Source: an uncultured Lachnospiraceae bacterium (GTDB lineage: Bacteria > Bacillota > Clostridia > Lachnospirales > Lachnospiraceae). From it: DNA of 64,000 nt. The notes beneath the pieces were generated by a model, which was not told the DNA's origin, ran no database searches, and was given only the letters and a program-made list of their open reading frames with translations. Of this stretch, positions 1-9,000 are shown one piece after another; position 1 is the first letter of the stretch, and each line of letters begins with the position of its first letter. Made by a program: the position numbers and the translations under genes. The DNA is taken from contig CAKQYS010000005.1 of NCBI GenBank assembly GCA_934293375.1, forward strand, positions 124,001 to 188,000, in the 5' to 3' direction.

Positions 1-683
1 CCCGTCTCTGCCGCAAGGAAAATATCCCTTGCTGTAATGATATCCTCAACAGCATTATAGATGCCATCGACCTCATATTTCTCAGATGCAACACCGGCAT
101 TCAGCACGCCGTGTCCTACCAGATTCTTATCCTCGCAATGTGCCATCACAACCGCATCCAGCAAAGTAGCCTTCTTCATAGCTTCCATATATAGATTCAC
201 ATCCATAACACTCTTGCCGTCTTCAGAGAATGCAACCGCACCATGATCCCACATATCTTTCATTGGCACGAGTTCCTGTCCTTCCATTCCCATTGTGATC
301 GCACTCAGCTGTCTGACATTGCACATACCGGCCTTCTTAGCCTGTTCCTCAACATACTGCAGAGTCTCTACCGAATCTACAACCGGCTTCGTATTCGGCA
401 TCGCACATACCGTCGTCACACCGCCTCTCGCTGCTGCTTTCGATCCACTCTCTATATCTTCCTTGTAAGTAAGACCCGGATCTCTGAAATGCACATGCAG
501 ATCTACAAAACCCGGCATGACCCATTTTCCATCCGCATCAATCGTCTGATCCGGCACATAGGTACAGGCTGCACCCGCTGGCACTACCTTTACAATTCTG
601 GTGTCTTTTACATAAATGTCAAGTCTGGCATCCTGATCAGAAGCCGGATTCAATACCCGTCCATTCTTAATTAATGTAATCAT
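1..683 (-). CDS. pyrC: Dihydroorotase, 3' end outside the window
   Basis: Catalyses the reversible cyclisation of carbamoyl aspartate to dihydroorotate in pyrimidine synthesis. Only the first 227 or so residues are visible; the gene runs off the left edge. The N-terminus has the amidohydrolase composite-domain strand, then the metal-binding motif HVHFRDPG at residues 63-70 and an AHCED segment further on. This is the type I dihydroorotase arrangement. The ATG at 683 is preceded by AGAGG at a normal distance. A TTGGAA/TATAAT promoter lies just upstream, so it is probably transcribed separately from the lipoprotein gene before it. No other pyr gene is in view. Allantoinase is a related alternative, but the HFRDPG form favours PyrC. 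Confidence 0.9.
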   Translation of the reverse strand, partial: MITLIKNGRVLNPASDQDARLDIYVKDTRIVKVVPAGAACTYVPDQTIDADGKWVMPGFVDLHVHFRDPGLTYKEDIESGSKAAARGGVTTVCAMPNTKPVVDSVETLQYVEEQAKKAGMCNVRQLSAITMGMEGQELVPMKDMWDHGAVAFSEDGKSVMDVNLYMEAMKKATLLDAVVMAHCEDKNLVGHGVLNAGVASEKYEVDGIYNAVEDIITARDIFLAAET

Positions 684-719
684 CTTGACCTCTCTTCCTT
701 TTTATGCATATTTAAACTT

Positions 720-749
720 ATTATAGCATAGCCTTGTATGTATTTCCAA
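720..749 (-). promoter_or_regulatory. Sigma-A-type promoter for pyrC
   Basis: On the minus strand TTGGAA (749-744) and TATAAT (725-720) are separated by 18 bp, about 35 bp upstream of the pyrC start. This is read from sequence only. Confidence 0.55.
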
Positions 750-758
750 TAGATTCTG

Positions 759-1706
759 TCACCGGCTCGGATAGTTCGCAATTTCTTTCAGCAGGGCTTT
801 TTCATATCTCCCCTCGATCACTTCCCTGAGCGTTACCTGATCCTGATCATCCATATCCACGATAGCACTATGGTAATATGTTACACTATCTATCCGATGT
901 GCAATATTGATATAGATCACCCGGTTATCATGATACAGAATCTGAAATTCCGCACCCGGATAATCCTTCTCTAACTTACCCAGTATCTGCGTGCTGCCTC
1001 CATATTCCAAAAAACGGTTCTCTGTGATCGCGATCGCCCCATATTCATGAAACAATCCATCATAATACATATCATAATACTTGATCGTCTGACCCTTGAT
1101 CTCTCCCTGATCAAGCATCGCATCCTCCGTGATCTGTGCTACATACAGTCTGCCATTATCATTGCGGATATCCCCTAATCCCGACACGCTGTCTTTCTTT
1201 GGCATATCATTTGCCACAGTCCACAAATATGTAAGATTACCGGATATATAGGTCTTAGACACCGCCAGATAATCCTTATTGTCGAATTTCCAAATGGAAA
1301 TATCACTTGAAATACCGCTAAAGTCCTCTGCAGCAACCTGTATACTCCGCGAATTGACCAGCCAGAGCTTACCATATATTGTATCTGAACTATCAACCGG
1401 TCCGTCTAATATATCTCCGGTGATCACAAATGCTTCATGTACACCATCATGATCAAAATCCCCATAATAATCTGCTAATACATGTTCTGTACACTTCTCT
1501 GTAAAAAGGTAGAGCAGATCATTTTCTGCCAGATCTGTAAGGGCATTCTCCGAAACGCCCGTCTGTGCCTGTGTATCCTCCACCGTTATCTGTATCACAC
1601 GATCGGTTTCGGAACCTGTCTCTTCCATCTGCGGCATATTCATGGTACATCCCGATAAGAGCAGGCATAAAATACCACATGCCATCCATCTTCGTATTAC
1701 GCCCAA
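759..1706 (-). CDS. Putative lipoprotein of unknown function
   Basis: A secreted, lipid-anchored protein of about 315 residues with no recognised domain beyond its signal. I chose the TTG at 1706 because AAAGGAGG sits 7 bp upstream; it overlaps the end of the previous gene by 10 bp. From that start the protein opens with basic residues, a hydrophobic stretch and a lipobox LLLSGC, giving a mature lipid-modified cysteine. The mature part contains an acidic segment DFDHDGVHEA, reminiscent of VCBS/FG-GAP-like calcium-binding repeats, and is otherwise beta-rich. It is probably co-transcribed with the upstream YigZ gene. The function is unknown. Confidence 0.75.
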   Translation of the reverse strand: MGVIRRWMACGILCLLLSGCTMNMPQMEETGSETDRVIQITVEDTQAQTGVSENALTDLAENDLLYLFTEKCTEHVLADYYGDFDHDGVHEAFVITGDILDGPVDSSDTIYGKLWLVNSRSIQVAAEDFSGISSDISIWKFDNKDYLAVSKTYISGNLTYLWTVANDMPKKDSVSGLGDIRNDNGRLYVAQITEDAMLDQGEIKGQTIKYYDMYYDGLFHEYGAIAITENRFLEYGGSTQILGKLEKDYPGAEFQILYHDNRVIYINIAHRIDSVTYYHSAIVDMDDQDQVTLREVIEGRYEKALLKEIANYPSR

Positions 1707-2320
1707 TACACTTCCTCCTTTCGGTCCACAACAGCCCTCGCGCTCGTCAACTCTGTCACAGACCTGCAAAATGTCTCCACCTGATCATACGGTATCTGCA
1801 ATCTTACCTCAACCAGCGATGTATAAGCTGTATCCAACATAACCAGCTGTTGTTCTGCAATCATATATTGAAGTCTGCCCCAATCTGTATAATCCGCCCG
1901 AAGAATTACATCCTGCACCGGCTTTCTCTGCAGGATCACATTTTCTTCAAGCGCTGCCTGCGAAGCCATCGTATATGCCCGTACCAGTCCACCGGTTCCC
2001 AACAGGGTACCGCCAAAATATCTCGTAACCACAATACAGATATTACGGATATCCTCCCCTGTGATCACCTCCAGAATCGGCTTTCCGGCAGTACCCTGTG
2101 GCTCACCATCATCGCTAAACCGAAGCTGTGGCATCTCGATCCCCACTGAGAATGCAAAACAATTGTGTCTGGCATCGTAATGCTTCTTTTTGATCTGCTC
2201 CACGAACGCATATGCTTCCTGTTCAGTTGTAACCGGTGTAACATACCCTATAAATCTTGATTTTTTCTCCACAATCTCTGCACTGGATGTCCGATCCACT
2301 GTCCGATAACTGTCTAACAT
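1697..2320 (-). CDS. YigZ/IMPACT family protein
   Basis: A 207-residue member of the UPF0029/IMPACT family (YigZ in E. coli, YvyE in Bacillus), a conserved cytoplasmic protein whose biochemical role in bacteria is unsettled. The family signature is visible as KKHYDARHNCFAF followed by SDDGEPQGTAGKPIL and then RYFGGTLLGTGGLVRAY, in the expected order in the N-terminal half. The C-terminal 70 residues match the smaller alpha/beta domain usual in YigZ. The ATG has AAGGAG upstream. Length is normal for the family. Confidence 0.9.
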   Translation of the reverse strand: MLDSYRTVDRTSSAEIVEKKSRFIGYVTPVTTEQEAYAFVEQIKKKHYDARHNCFAFSVGIEMPQLRFSDDGEPQGTAGKPILEVITGEDIRNICIVVTRYFGGTLLGTGGLVRAYTMASQAALEENVILQRKPVQDVILRADYTDWGRLQYMIAEQQLVMLDTAYTSLVEVRLQIPYDQVETFCRSVTELTSARAVVDRKEEVYWA

Positions 2321-2553
2321 AAACTGACTCCTTCTGTGTCTTTCGCTTTCTTATTGATCCTTTTTGTTTTTTAGTATATCACACCTTATTATGTCTGGGA
2401 AAGAATAAACTTTGGCATATTTTACCATACTATCCTTAAGTATTTCTGAATCCCTATTTTTTCTCTTTATTTATCAGATGCTTTTTGGTATAATTATGAA
2501 ATGGTTTATGCGTAATTTGTTTCGTACTCGGAACAGAATAAGGAGGTTTACTC

Positions 2554-5436
2554 ATGAATTATAATGAGCAGGAGACCCGCAGGAAAAAGAAAAAGCTGGT
2601 TTCCAGAAGCAGTAAAAATAAACGAAAGCTATCCGTGTCCATGTTTAAGGGATTGCTCGTTGTGATCCTGTTCTTTATTGTAGCAGGTATCGGTGCCGGT
2701 TTTGGTGCGATCAAAGGGATATTGGACAACCTGCCTGATGTCACCAGTGACAGTCTGATTCCTCAGGGATATCAGACCACATTGTATTATCAGAACGGCA
2801 AAGAAGTGACGACACTGTCCACTTCCAATTCCAACCGAATCTACGCCAACTACAATGATATCCCGGAGAATCTTAGAAATGCTTTCATTGCGATCGAGGA
2901 CGAGCGTTTCTGGACACACAATGGTATTGATATCCGGGGTATAGGCCGTGCCGCTTTCACAGTGCTGACCGGTGGACGCAAATCCGGTGCCAGCACGATC
3001 ACTCAGCAGCTGATCAAGAACCAGATCTTTAATGTCGGTCTTGATGAAACTACATTTCTTCAGACTGTTGAACGTAAGATCCAGGAGCAGTATCTTGCAG
3101 TTGAGCTTGAAAAGAGCATGAAAAAAGAGACGATCCTTGAGTACTATCTGAACACGATCTATCTTGGAAAAGGTGCATATGGTGTTCAGGCTGCCACTGA
3201 ATTATATTTTGGCAAGGAAATGAAGGATCTGACGATTTCTGAATGTGCCGTGATCGCAGCGATCACACAGAACCCAACCAAATACGATCCTGTAGCCTTT
3301 CCGGAGGAGAATGTAAAGCGTCGCAAGAGCGTTCTCGACAAGATGCTTGCATTAGAATACATTGACCAAAAAGAATATGATGCGGCGATCGCAGATGATG
3401 TATACACCAGAATCAAGACTACTTACGAAACAGCCAACGAAAACAAAGACTACAACAGCTACTTTGTAGACGCCGTGATCACTGATCTGAAAGAAAAGCT
3501 TGTCAACGAGCTGGAATACACGGAAACACAAGCCTACAATGCAATCTATTCCGGTGGTCTGAGCATTTATGTGACACAGGATCCTACGATCCAGAAGATC
3601 TGTGATGATATCGTCAATGATGATACCAACTATCCGCAGGGTACCAGCGTTGCACTTGAATACCTGTTAAGTATCGCCGTCAAAGATGATACAGCCGAGG
3701 ATGGCATGAAGCAGATTCATTTTGATGGTAACAAGCTGTTAAACTATTATAAAGAGAAGACCGGCAACAAAAACTATAATCTGATCTACTCAAGTGAAGA
3801 GACTGCTACTGCTGCCGCCGAAGAATTCAAGCAGGCGATGTTAGATGAATATAAAGGTACCGTGATCGCGGAGAGTCTGAAAACCACGATTCAGCCGCAG
3901 GCATCCTATGTACTGATGGATCAGCACACCGGCGAAGTCAAGGCCATTGTAGGCGGTCGTGGTCCAAAGACCAGCAACCTTTCCTTAAACCGTGCAACGA
4001 TGTCAACGAGACAGCCCGGTTCTACATTCAAGGTTCTGGCTGCTTTTGTTCCGGCTATGGATGCCGGTGGAAAGGGACTCGGATCTGCATACAAGGACGA
4101 ACCATACAGCTACACCAACGGCCGTCCGGTTAAGAACTGGTATTCCGGATATCGGGGATGGAGTTCATTCAGAGAGGCGATCACGAATTCCATGAACATT
4201 ATCGCTGTAAAGACGATTACCGATATTACACCGCAGGTATCCTTTGATTACCTGACAAAGATGGGCTTTACTACACTGGTAGACTCTATCACCACCAGCA
4301 GTGGAGCGATCGTGTCGGATAAGAACCAGTCCCTCGCACTGGGCGGTGTCACAAACGGTGTCTACAACATAGAACTGACTGCCGCATATGCGTCCATCGC
4401 CAATGGTGGAACCTATGTAGAACCGATTCTATATACCAAAGTATTAGATCATGACGGCAATCTTCTTCTTGATAATACACCGGAGGAACATGAAGTGATG
4501 CAGCCTACTACTGCATGGATGGCAATCGATGCCATGAAGGATGTTATCTCCAAGGGTACCGGACGCAAGGCAGCTCTTTCAAGCAGGATGCCTGTAGCCG
4601 GTAAAACCGGAACCACATCAAGTAACTATGACTACTGGTTCTGTGGATTTACACCATACTATACCGCATCTGTCTGGATGGGTTACGATGTCAATACCGA
4701 CTTTGCGAATAAGCAGTCCTATCACAAGACCATGTGGGCCAAGATCATGAATGCGGTCATAGAGGCTGAAAATCAGAGTACTGCAGTAGATTTTCCAAAG
4801 CCGGATGGTCTGACAACCGCTACGGTCTGCGCTGAATCCGGCATGCTGCCGATCAAAGGCATCTGTCCAACTTCGACCGACTACTTTGCAAAGGGTACTG
4901 TACCAACCAAGACCTGTGATATCCATAAACAGCTTGTAATCTGTAAAGACTCTTTATTACCGGCAACAGACTACTGTCCTGATACGATCACCGTCACTTA
5001 TTCAGAAGACGAAGACGGAAGGATCAAGATTACATCCGATAATATTGATGATATCGGTCTTGACAGCAATCAGGATAAAAGCTTCCTGGAAAAGAAATGT
5101 ACGATGCATACAGAGTCATCAGAGTACTCTATCACCTGTTCCGTAATCGGTACGGGTGGTTCGATATCACCAAGTACAACAGTTGCGATCGGAGAAAACT
5201 GTGTGATCAAGATCACACCGGATCCTGGTTACAAGATCAAGCAGGTTGTGGTAGATGACGAAAAGAAGGGTGCTATCACCAAGTTCACATTCAAGAAGGT
5301 TTCCAAGAACCATACGATCACAGCAACCTTCGTAGAAGATAGCAGCTATAATGAACCGGATAGCACGGCACCGGATCCATCAACAGATACGACAGTGCCG
5401 ACACCGGATACCACATCACCATTTGTAACACAATAA
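2554..5436 (+). CDS. Class A penicillin-binding protein with C-terminal repeat module
   Basis: A bifunctional peptidoglycan glycosyltransferase/transpeptidase of 960 residues, anchored by one membrane helix (about residues 33-55) after a very basic cytoplasmic tail. The GT51 domain carries the catalytic EDERFW at 115-120 and GASTITQQ around 145-152. The transpeptidase domain has the serine motif STFK at 490-493, SMN at 546-548 and KTGT at 684-687, so both activities look intact. Unusually, residues about 854-928 form a separate beta-type module with the pattern GGSISPS, DPGYKIKQVVVDD and NHTITATF. This pattern is common in Gram-positive surface proteins but is not a usual PBP part. A Thr/Pro/Asp-rich tail follows. 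The start is set by AAGGAGG. The gene stands alone and ends at a strong terminator. Confidence 0.93.
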   Translation: MNYNEQETRRKKKKLVSRSSKNKRKLSVSMFKGLLVVILFFIVAGIGAGFGAIKGILDNLPDVTSDSLIPQGYQTTLYYQNGKEVTTLSTSNSNRIYANYNDIPENLRNAFIAIEDERFWTHNGIDIRGIGRAAFTVLTGGRKSGASTITQQLIKNQIFNVGLDETTFLQTVERKIQEQYLAVELEKSMKKETILEYYLNTIYLGKGAYGVQAATELYFGKEMKDLTISECAVIAAITQNPTKYDPVAFPEENVKRRKSVLDKMLALEYIDQKEYDAAIADDVYTRIKTTYETANENKDYNSYFVDAVITDLKEKLVNELEYTETQAYNAIYSGGLSIYVTQDPTIQKICDDIVNDDTNYPQGTSVALEYLLSIAVKDDTAEDGMKQIHFDGNKLLNYYKEKTGNKNYNLIYSSEETATAAAEEFKQAMLDEYKGTVIAESLKTTIQPQASYVLMDQHTGEVKAIVGGRGPKTSNLSLNRATMSTRQPGSTFKVLAAFVPAMDAGGKGLGSAYKDEPYSYTNGRPVKNWYSGYRGWSSFREAITNSMNIIAVKTITDITPQVSFDYLTKMGFTTLVDSITTSSGAIVSDKNQSLALGGVTNGVYNIELTAAYASIANGGTYVEPILYTKVLDHDGNLLLDNTPEEHEVMQPTTAWMAIDAMKDVISKGTGRKAALSSRMPVAGKTGTTSSNYDYWFCGFTPYYTASVWMGYDVNTDFANKQSYHKTMWAKIMNAVIEAENQSTAVDFPKPDGLTTATVCAESGMLPIKGICPTSTDYFAKGTVPTKTCDIHKQLVICKDSLLPATDYCPDTITVTYSEDEDGRIKITSDNIDDIGLDSNQDKSFLEKKCTMHTESSEYSITCSVIGTGGSISPSTTVAIGENCVIKITPDPGYKIKQVVVDDEKKGAITKFTFKKVSKNHTITATFVEDSSYNEPDSTAPDPSTDTTVPTPDTTSPFVTQ

Positions 5437-5442
5437 CATCAC

Positions 5443-5480
5443 AAACCCCCGGTTTCCATCAGGAACCGGGGGTTTATTTT
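5443..5480 (+). terminator. Intrinsic terminator after the PBP gene
   Basis: Twelve-base arms (5443-5454 and 5464-5475) rich in C and G form a stem with a short loop, followed by ATTTT. It lies 7 bp past the PBP stop codon. Confidence 0.85.
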
Positions 5481-5486
5481 ATGATA

Positions 5487-5843
5487 TTATCTCGCCATTT
5501 TAGGTTGGAAGATCAAGGATGCAATATAGGAACATACTAATGCTGCCGAAGTTCCCACTGCTGCCATTGAGAATCCTCCCCTGAACAATCCAATGAACCC
5601 GTATTGATCCACAGATTCTTGAATTCCCTTCCAAAGATTATATCCAAATCCGGTCAGAGGCACTGTAGCGCCACAGCCGGCCCATTCCATAAACGGCTCA
5701 TACAGACCGATTGCACCTAACACTGCACCTGTACAGACCAGAATTACCATAATACGACCCGGCATCAGTTTTGTCTTTTCCATCAGTATCTGTGCCAGCA
5801 CACAGATCACACCACCAATGATAAAACTCTTTACATAATCCAT
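5487..5843 (-). CDS. spoVAE: Stage V sporulation protein AE
   Basis: A small integral membrane subunit (118 residues) of the SpoVA channel that moves dipicolinic acid into the developing spore and releases it on germination. It has about four hydrophobic segments and the family pattern of conserved glycines, including TGAVLGAIGLYEPFMEWAGCGA and a PLTGFG segment. I prefer the ATG at 5843, with GGAGGA 9 bp upstream, over an upstream in-frame GTG. It lies 14 bp after spoVAD and is surely its operon partner. Both are separated from spoVAA-AB-AC by about 3 kb of other genes. Confidence 0.9.
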   Translation of the reverse strand: MDYVKSFIIGGVICVLAQILMEKTKLMPGRIMVILVCTGAVLGAIGLYEPFMEWAGCGATVPLTGFGYNLWKGIQESVDQYGFIGLFRGGFSMAAVGTSAALVCSYIASLIFQPKMAR

Positions 5844-5857
5844 CACACACACTCCTC

Positions 5858-6865
5858 CTATGCCATTTCCAAAACAACACCATGCGCAATGCCCGGTATT
5901 GTTTCTCCCTCATTAAAGCTCACTGTTGATAAAAGCGCACCTGTCGGCAGAAACAATACCCGCTTCCACTCTCCACTCTTTAACTTCGGCAGAATATAAC
6001 CGGCAAGCGTCACCGCCGAACAACCACATCCGGATCCACCTGAATGCGTATCCTGACTTTCATCATCAAAAATCTCAATTCCACAATCCATATGTTGTTT
6101 ACTAATATCAAAGCCATTCTGTTTCAAGAGGTTCAACAAAATCTTCTGTCCAATCTTTCCCAGATCTCCGGTTATAATCTTGTCATAATCCTCCGGCTTC
6201 CGCTTAAAATCTATCAGATGCTGATAGATCAGATCCGCAGCTGCAGGCGCCATACAGGCACCCATATTCATGGAATCACTCACTCCATAATCTACAATTT
6301 TCCCCGTTGTCACACCGGTAATCGCCACAGGACTCTTTTTGGATGACACTACGAAAGCTCCACAGCCTGTCACAGTCCAGGTAGATGCCAATGGTCTTTG
6401 ATTTCCATACTCTAACGGATATCTAAACTGCTTTTCTGCACTTCCAAAATGACTGGACGCAGATGCCAGGACATAATCTGCATAGCCTGCACCAACTGTC
6501 ATGGCCGCCAGACTTAGCGATTCGCCAGCCGTTGAACACGCTCCGTATAGTCCAAAAACCGGTATATTCATGTCTTTGAGCCCAAAAGTTGTTGCGATCA
6601 ATTGTCCCAATAGATCACCGGCAAATACATATCGGATATCATCCTTTTGCAATTTTGCTTTTCTGATCGCAATATCTGAGGTTCTTCTGACCAGTTCACT
6701 CTCCCCTTGTTCCCATGAGTCCTGTCCAAACATTGCATCCTCTACAATCATATCGAAACAGTCTCGAAGTGGTCCCTCTCCCTCTTTTTTCCCAACCACG
6801 GATGCACCACTTAGCAGATACACCGTCCGTTCCGGTATCAGGCTCTGTTTTCCCAACATTCCCAT
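5858..6865 (-). CDS. spoVAD: Stage V sporulation protein AD
   Basis: The soluble, thiolase-fold SpoVA subunit (335 residues) that binds dipicolinic acid at the inner spore membrane. Recognisable segments include VVGKKEGEGPL near the N-terminus, VFAGDLLGQLIAT, the thiolase-like GLYGACSTAGESL around the cysteine region, ITGDLGKIG, and the C-terminal FLPTGALLS. Length matches the family. The ATG has GAGGTAAG upstream. It heads a two-gene transcript with spoVAE. The upstream interval holds a terminator of the preceding unit overlapping a forespore-type promoter, so this pair is probably expressed independently of spoVAA-AC. Confidence 0.95.
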   Translation of the reverse strand: MGMLGKQSLIPERTVYLLSGASVVGKKEGEGPLRDCFDMIVEDAMFGQDSWEQGESELVRRTSDIAIRKAKLQKDDIRYVFAGDLLGQLIATTFGLKDMNIPVFGLYGACSTAGESLSLAAMTVGAGYADYVLASASSHFGSAEKQFRYPLEYGNQRPLASTWTVTGCGAFVVSSKKSPVAITGVTTGKIVDYGVSDSMNMGACMAPAAADLIYQHLIDFKRKPEDYDKIITGDLGKIGQKILLNLLKQNGFDISKQHMDCGIEIFDDESQDTHSGGSGCGCSAVTLAGYILPKLKSGEWKRVLFLPTGALLSTVSFNEGETIPGIAHGVVLEMA

Positions 6866-6897
6866 ATTCCCTTACCTCATTTCTTTCCATTTCTAAT

Positions 6898-6926
6898 TAG
6901 TATGGAAAATGGCAAAAAAAATATGC
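6898..6926 (-). promoter_or_regulatory. Candidate sigma-G/sigma-F promoter for spoVAD-AE
   Basis: On the minus strand GCATA (6926-6922) and CATACTA (6904-6898) are 17 bp apart. They fit the published forespore consensus GHATR and CATNMTA, and lie about 33 bp upstream of spoVAD. The -35 box falls inside the stem of the terminator for the upstream unit. Match by eye only. Confidence 0.55.
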
Positions 6927-6942
6927 ATCCGAAGATGCATAT
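6913..6942 (-). terminator. Intrinsic terminator after degV-dus
   Basis: A nine-base stem (arms 6934-6942 and 6921-6929) with a four-base TTCG loop on the minus strand is followed by eight Ts. It is strong and lies 8 bp after the dus stop codon. Confidence 0.85.
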
Positions 6943-6950
6943 TCTATCTA

Positions 6951-7940
6951 CTAACCGATTGGCTGATAACCCTGTTCTGATATTTCATTGTACTTGATAA
7001 TATTGGATACCAACATGGCATATTCCTGTTTGGACTGTACCTTTCGAATACGCTTTAGGTGAACATCCGGATTCTCAAATAGGTATGCCCAGTAATTCCA
7101 TAACTCTTTCATCTTAAACAACAGATTGCGGTCTCCTGACATTTCTCTTTCATATGCTTCAAAGATCATATTATGAAAGGACACAAATTCCGTTTTGGAA
7201 ATGGACTGACCTGCCATAATCTGTCTGATCAGTGCCGGATTGGTCAACAGACCTCTGCCAAGCATCACACTCTTAAGATCCGGATACTCTGCCTGTATAT
7301 GTTCAAAATCCTGCACTGTAAAGATGTCACCATTATAACACACCGGCATATCTGCATGTTCCATCGTATAGGCAAACATTTCCATGTGAACGCTGCCCTT
7401 ATATAAATCCCTGCATAACCGCGGATGTACGATCAGCTCATGGATCGGATATTGGTTGAATATCTTAAGTATCTCAGGCCATTCATCCACTTCTTCCATT
7501 CCAATACGCGTCTTGATCGAAATCTCCATGTTCCGTTCACAATAAATATCATGCAAAAATGAATCCAATTGATGCCAATCCTCAAGCATACCCGCACCCT
7601 TATGTTTCGCCACAACCGTGCCTGACGGACATCCAAGGTTCAGATTCACCTCTGTATATCCAAGCTCGTAAAGATGCTGTGCTGTCCGGCAAAAGCATCC
7701 GGCATCATTCGTCAGGATCTGCGGGATCAGACAGATATCCCTGTTATTTGCAGGATCCACATCGCAGTTCTCCTTTGATGTCAGTTTTTTATGATTGCCC
7801 GGAGAAATAAACGGTGCAAAATATTTGTCAACTGTCCTCTTCAATGCAAAATCCCTATATATGCTGTCAAAATATTCATGAAAGGCATTGCGGTATATAT
7901 ATCCGGTGATTCCTTCCAGTGGTGCAACATAAAATCTCAT
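6951..7940 (-). CDS. tRNA-dihydrouridine synthase family protein
   Basis: A flavoprotein (329 residues) predicted to reduce uridine to dihydrouridine in the D-loop of tRNA. The TIM barrel opens with YVAPLEGITG, the Dus FMN-binding start. It continues with NLNLGCPSGTVVAKHKGAGML, containing the catalytic-loop cysteine, then IKTRIG, HPR, YNGDI and the phosphate-binding GRGLL. The family usually uses NxGCP, and here NLGCP is conserved. The ATG at 7940 is chosen because AGGGGTG lies 6 bp upstream; a longer frame exists but has no ribosome binding site. It follows degV by 10 bp and both end at a strong terminator. The exact Dus subfamily cannot be assigned from motifs alone. Confidence 0.9.
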   Translation of the reverse strand: MRFYVAPLEGITGYIYRNAFHEYFDSIYRDFALKRTVDKYFAPFISPGNHKKLTSKENCDVDPANNRDICLIPQILTNDAGCFCRTAQHLYELGYTEVNLNLGCPSGTVVAKHKGAGMLEDWHQLDSFLHDIYCERNMEISIKTRIGMEEVDEWPEILKIFNQYPIHELIVHPRLCRDLYKGSVHMEMFAYTMEHADMPVCYNGDIFTVQDFEHIQAEYPDLKSVMLGRGLLTNPALIRQIMAGQSISKTEFVSFHNMIFEAYEREMSGDRNLLFKMKELWNYWAYLFENPDVHLKRIRKVQSKQEYAMLVSNIIKYNEISEQGYQPIG

Positions 7941-7950
7941 ACAGACACCC

Positions 7951-8817
7951 CTATATATTAAATATCGTGCCAACTACCTTCGGCCCGGCATTTGTTGCAA
8001 CCTCGACACCAATCTGAAAGCTCTCAACCGGCGGATATCCGACCGCCTCCGTCATCTTCCGGATCATCACATCTCTGCTTTCCGTATCGGAACCGTATAC
8101 GATCTGATACTCCGATCCCGGTACCATATCTGCTACTGTCTGCTCTACGATCTTCGCAATCATCTTGTTCTCGCCACGGCATTTCACTGCAGTTGTAATC
8201 TCATGGTCATATATCTTCATGACCGGCTTGATATTCAGCTTGTCTCCGACCAGTGCTGCAGCCGAAGGAATCCGGCCTGACTTTCCGGCATATTTCAGCG
8301 AATACATTCCAAAGTATATTCTTCGCTTCGGGATCACATCCCCCAGATATTCCGTGATCTCCTCGCAACTCTTGCCATCTGCAAGCATATGTGCTGCCTG
8401 CATCACCGGATAGCCATACGCCCCTGTATAGCTTCCACCATCAAACAGGTAGATACGGAATACACCCTTGCGTTCCGGATGCTCCTCATAGAAATCATCC
8501 AATGCCATCATCGCATTTCCGTATGTGGCAGATCCCTTGGAATTGATCAGCACCATAATAATATCTGTATATCCGGCCTGAAACTCCTCCTCATAGATCT
8601 CCATAAACTGAAACGGCGTGATCTGGGATGTCTTCGGAATCTCATCCGGATGATCTGCAAGCAACTGATAGAACTGTTCCGGATTGAAATCAATACGGCT
8701 TGTGTACACCTGATCTGCCATCGCAAAAGAATACGGGATCACACGGATATCGTGTTCCTTCTCAAATTGTTCTGACAGGTCACTCGCAGAATCTGTGATA
8801 ATATGTATCTTACCCAT
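7951..8817 (-). CDS. DegV family fatty-acid-binding protein
   Basis: A DegV-type protein of 288 residues. Family members bind a fatty acid and, in characterised Firmicutes, serve as FakB subunits handing fatty acids to the kinase FakA. The N-terminal signature TDSASDLS is followed by a segment INSKGSATYGNAM and by the FDGGSYTGAYG loop. The ATG at 8817 has GGAGG 5 bp upstream. It is co-transcribed with dus. FakA is not in the window, so the partner is inferred only from family knowledge. Confidence 0.9.
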   Translation of the reverse strand: MGKIHIITDSASDLSEQFEKEHDIRVIPYSFAMADQVYTSRIDFNPEQFYQLLADHPDEIPKTSQITPFQFMEIYEEEFQAGYTDIIMVLINSKGSATYGNAMMALDDFYEEHPERKGVFRIYLFDGGSYTGAYGYPVMQAAHMLADGKSCEEITEYLGDVIPKRRIYFGMYSLKYAGKSGRIPSAAALVGDKLNIKPVMKIYDHEITTAVKCRGENKMIAKIVEQTVADMVPGSEYQIVYGSDTESRDVMIRKMTEAVGYPPVESFQIGVEVATNAGPKVVGTIFNI

Positions 8818-8900
8818 ATATACCTCCAAAAAAACTTCTATATCGTTATATCATCATTTCTTCGTACAAACACTTCTATCATACCATAATTATCAAATGA

Positions 8901-8930
8901 TATCTATTGCAAATTTTGACCAAATGTCAA
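8901..8930 (-). promoter_or_regulatory. Putative promoter for degV-dus
   Basis: Minus-strand TTGACA (8930-8925) and TAGATA (8906-8901) are 18 bp apart, about 85 bp before degV. The -35 box forms one arm of a short inverted repeat TTGAC/GTCAA, which could be an operator. No terminator is seen between surE and this site. Confidence 0.4.
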
Positions 8931-9000
8931 TTATCTTTCCATTTTCCGAATATCCCGCAGTTTCCGACGAGCTGAACACGAAAGCGGTCTGCGATCCCCA

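Noticed and set aside
243..674. 143-codon plus-strand frame at the left edge
   Set aside because: It is antisense to the well-supported dihydroorotase gene and has no recognisable content.
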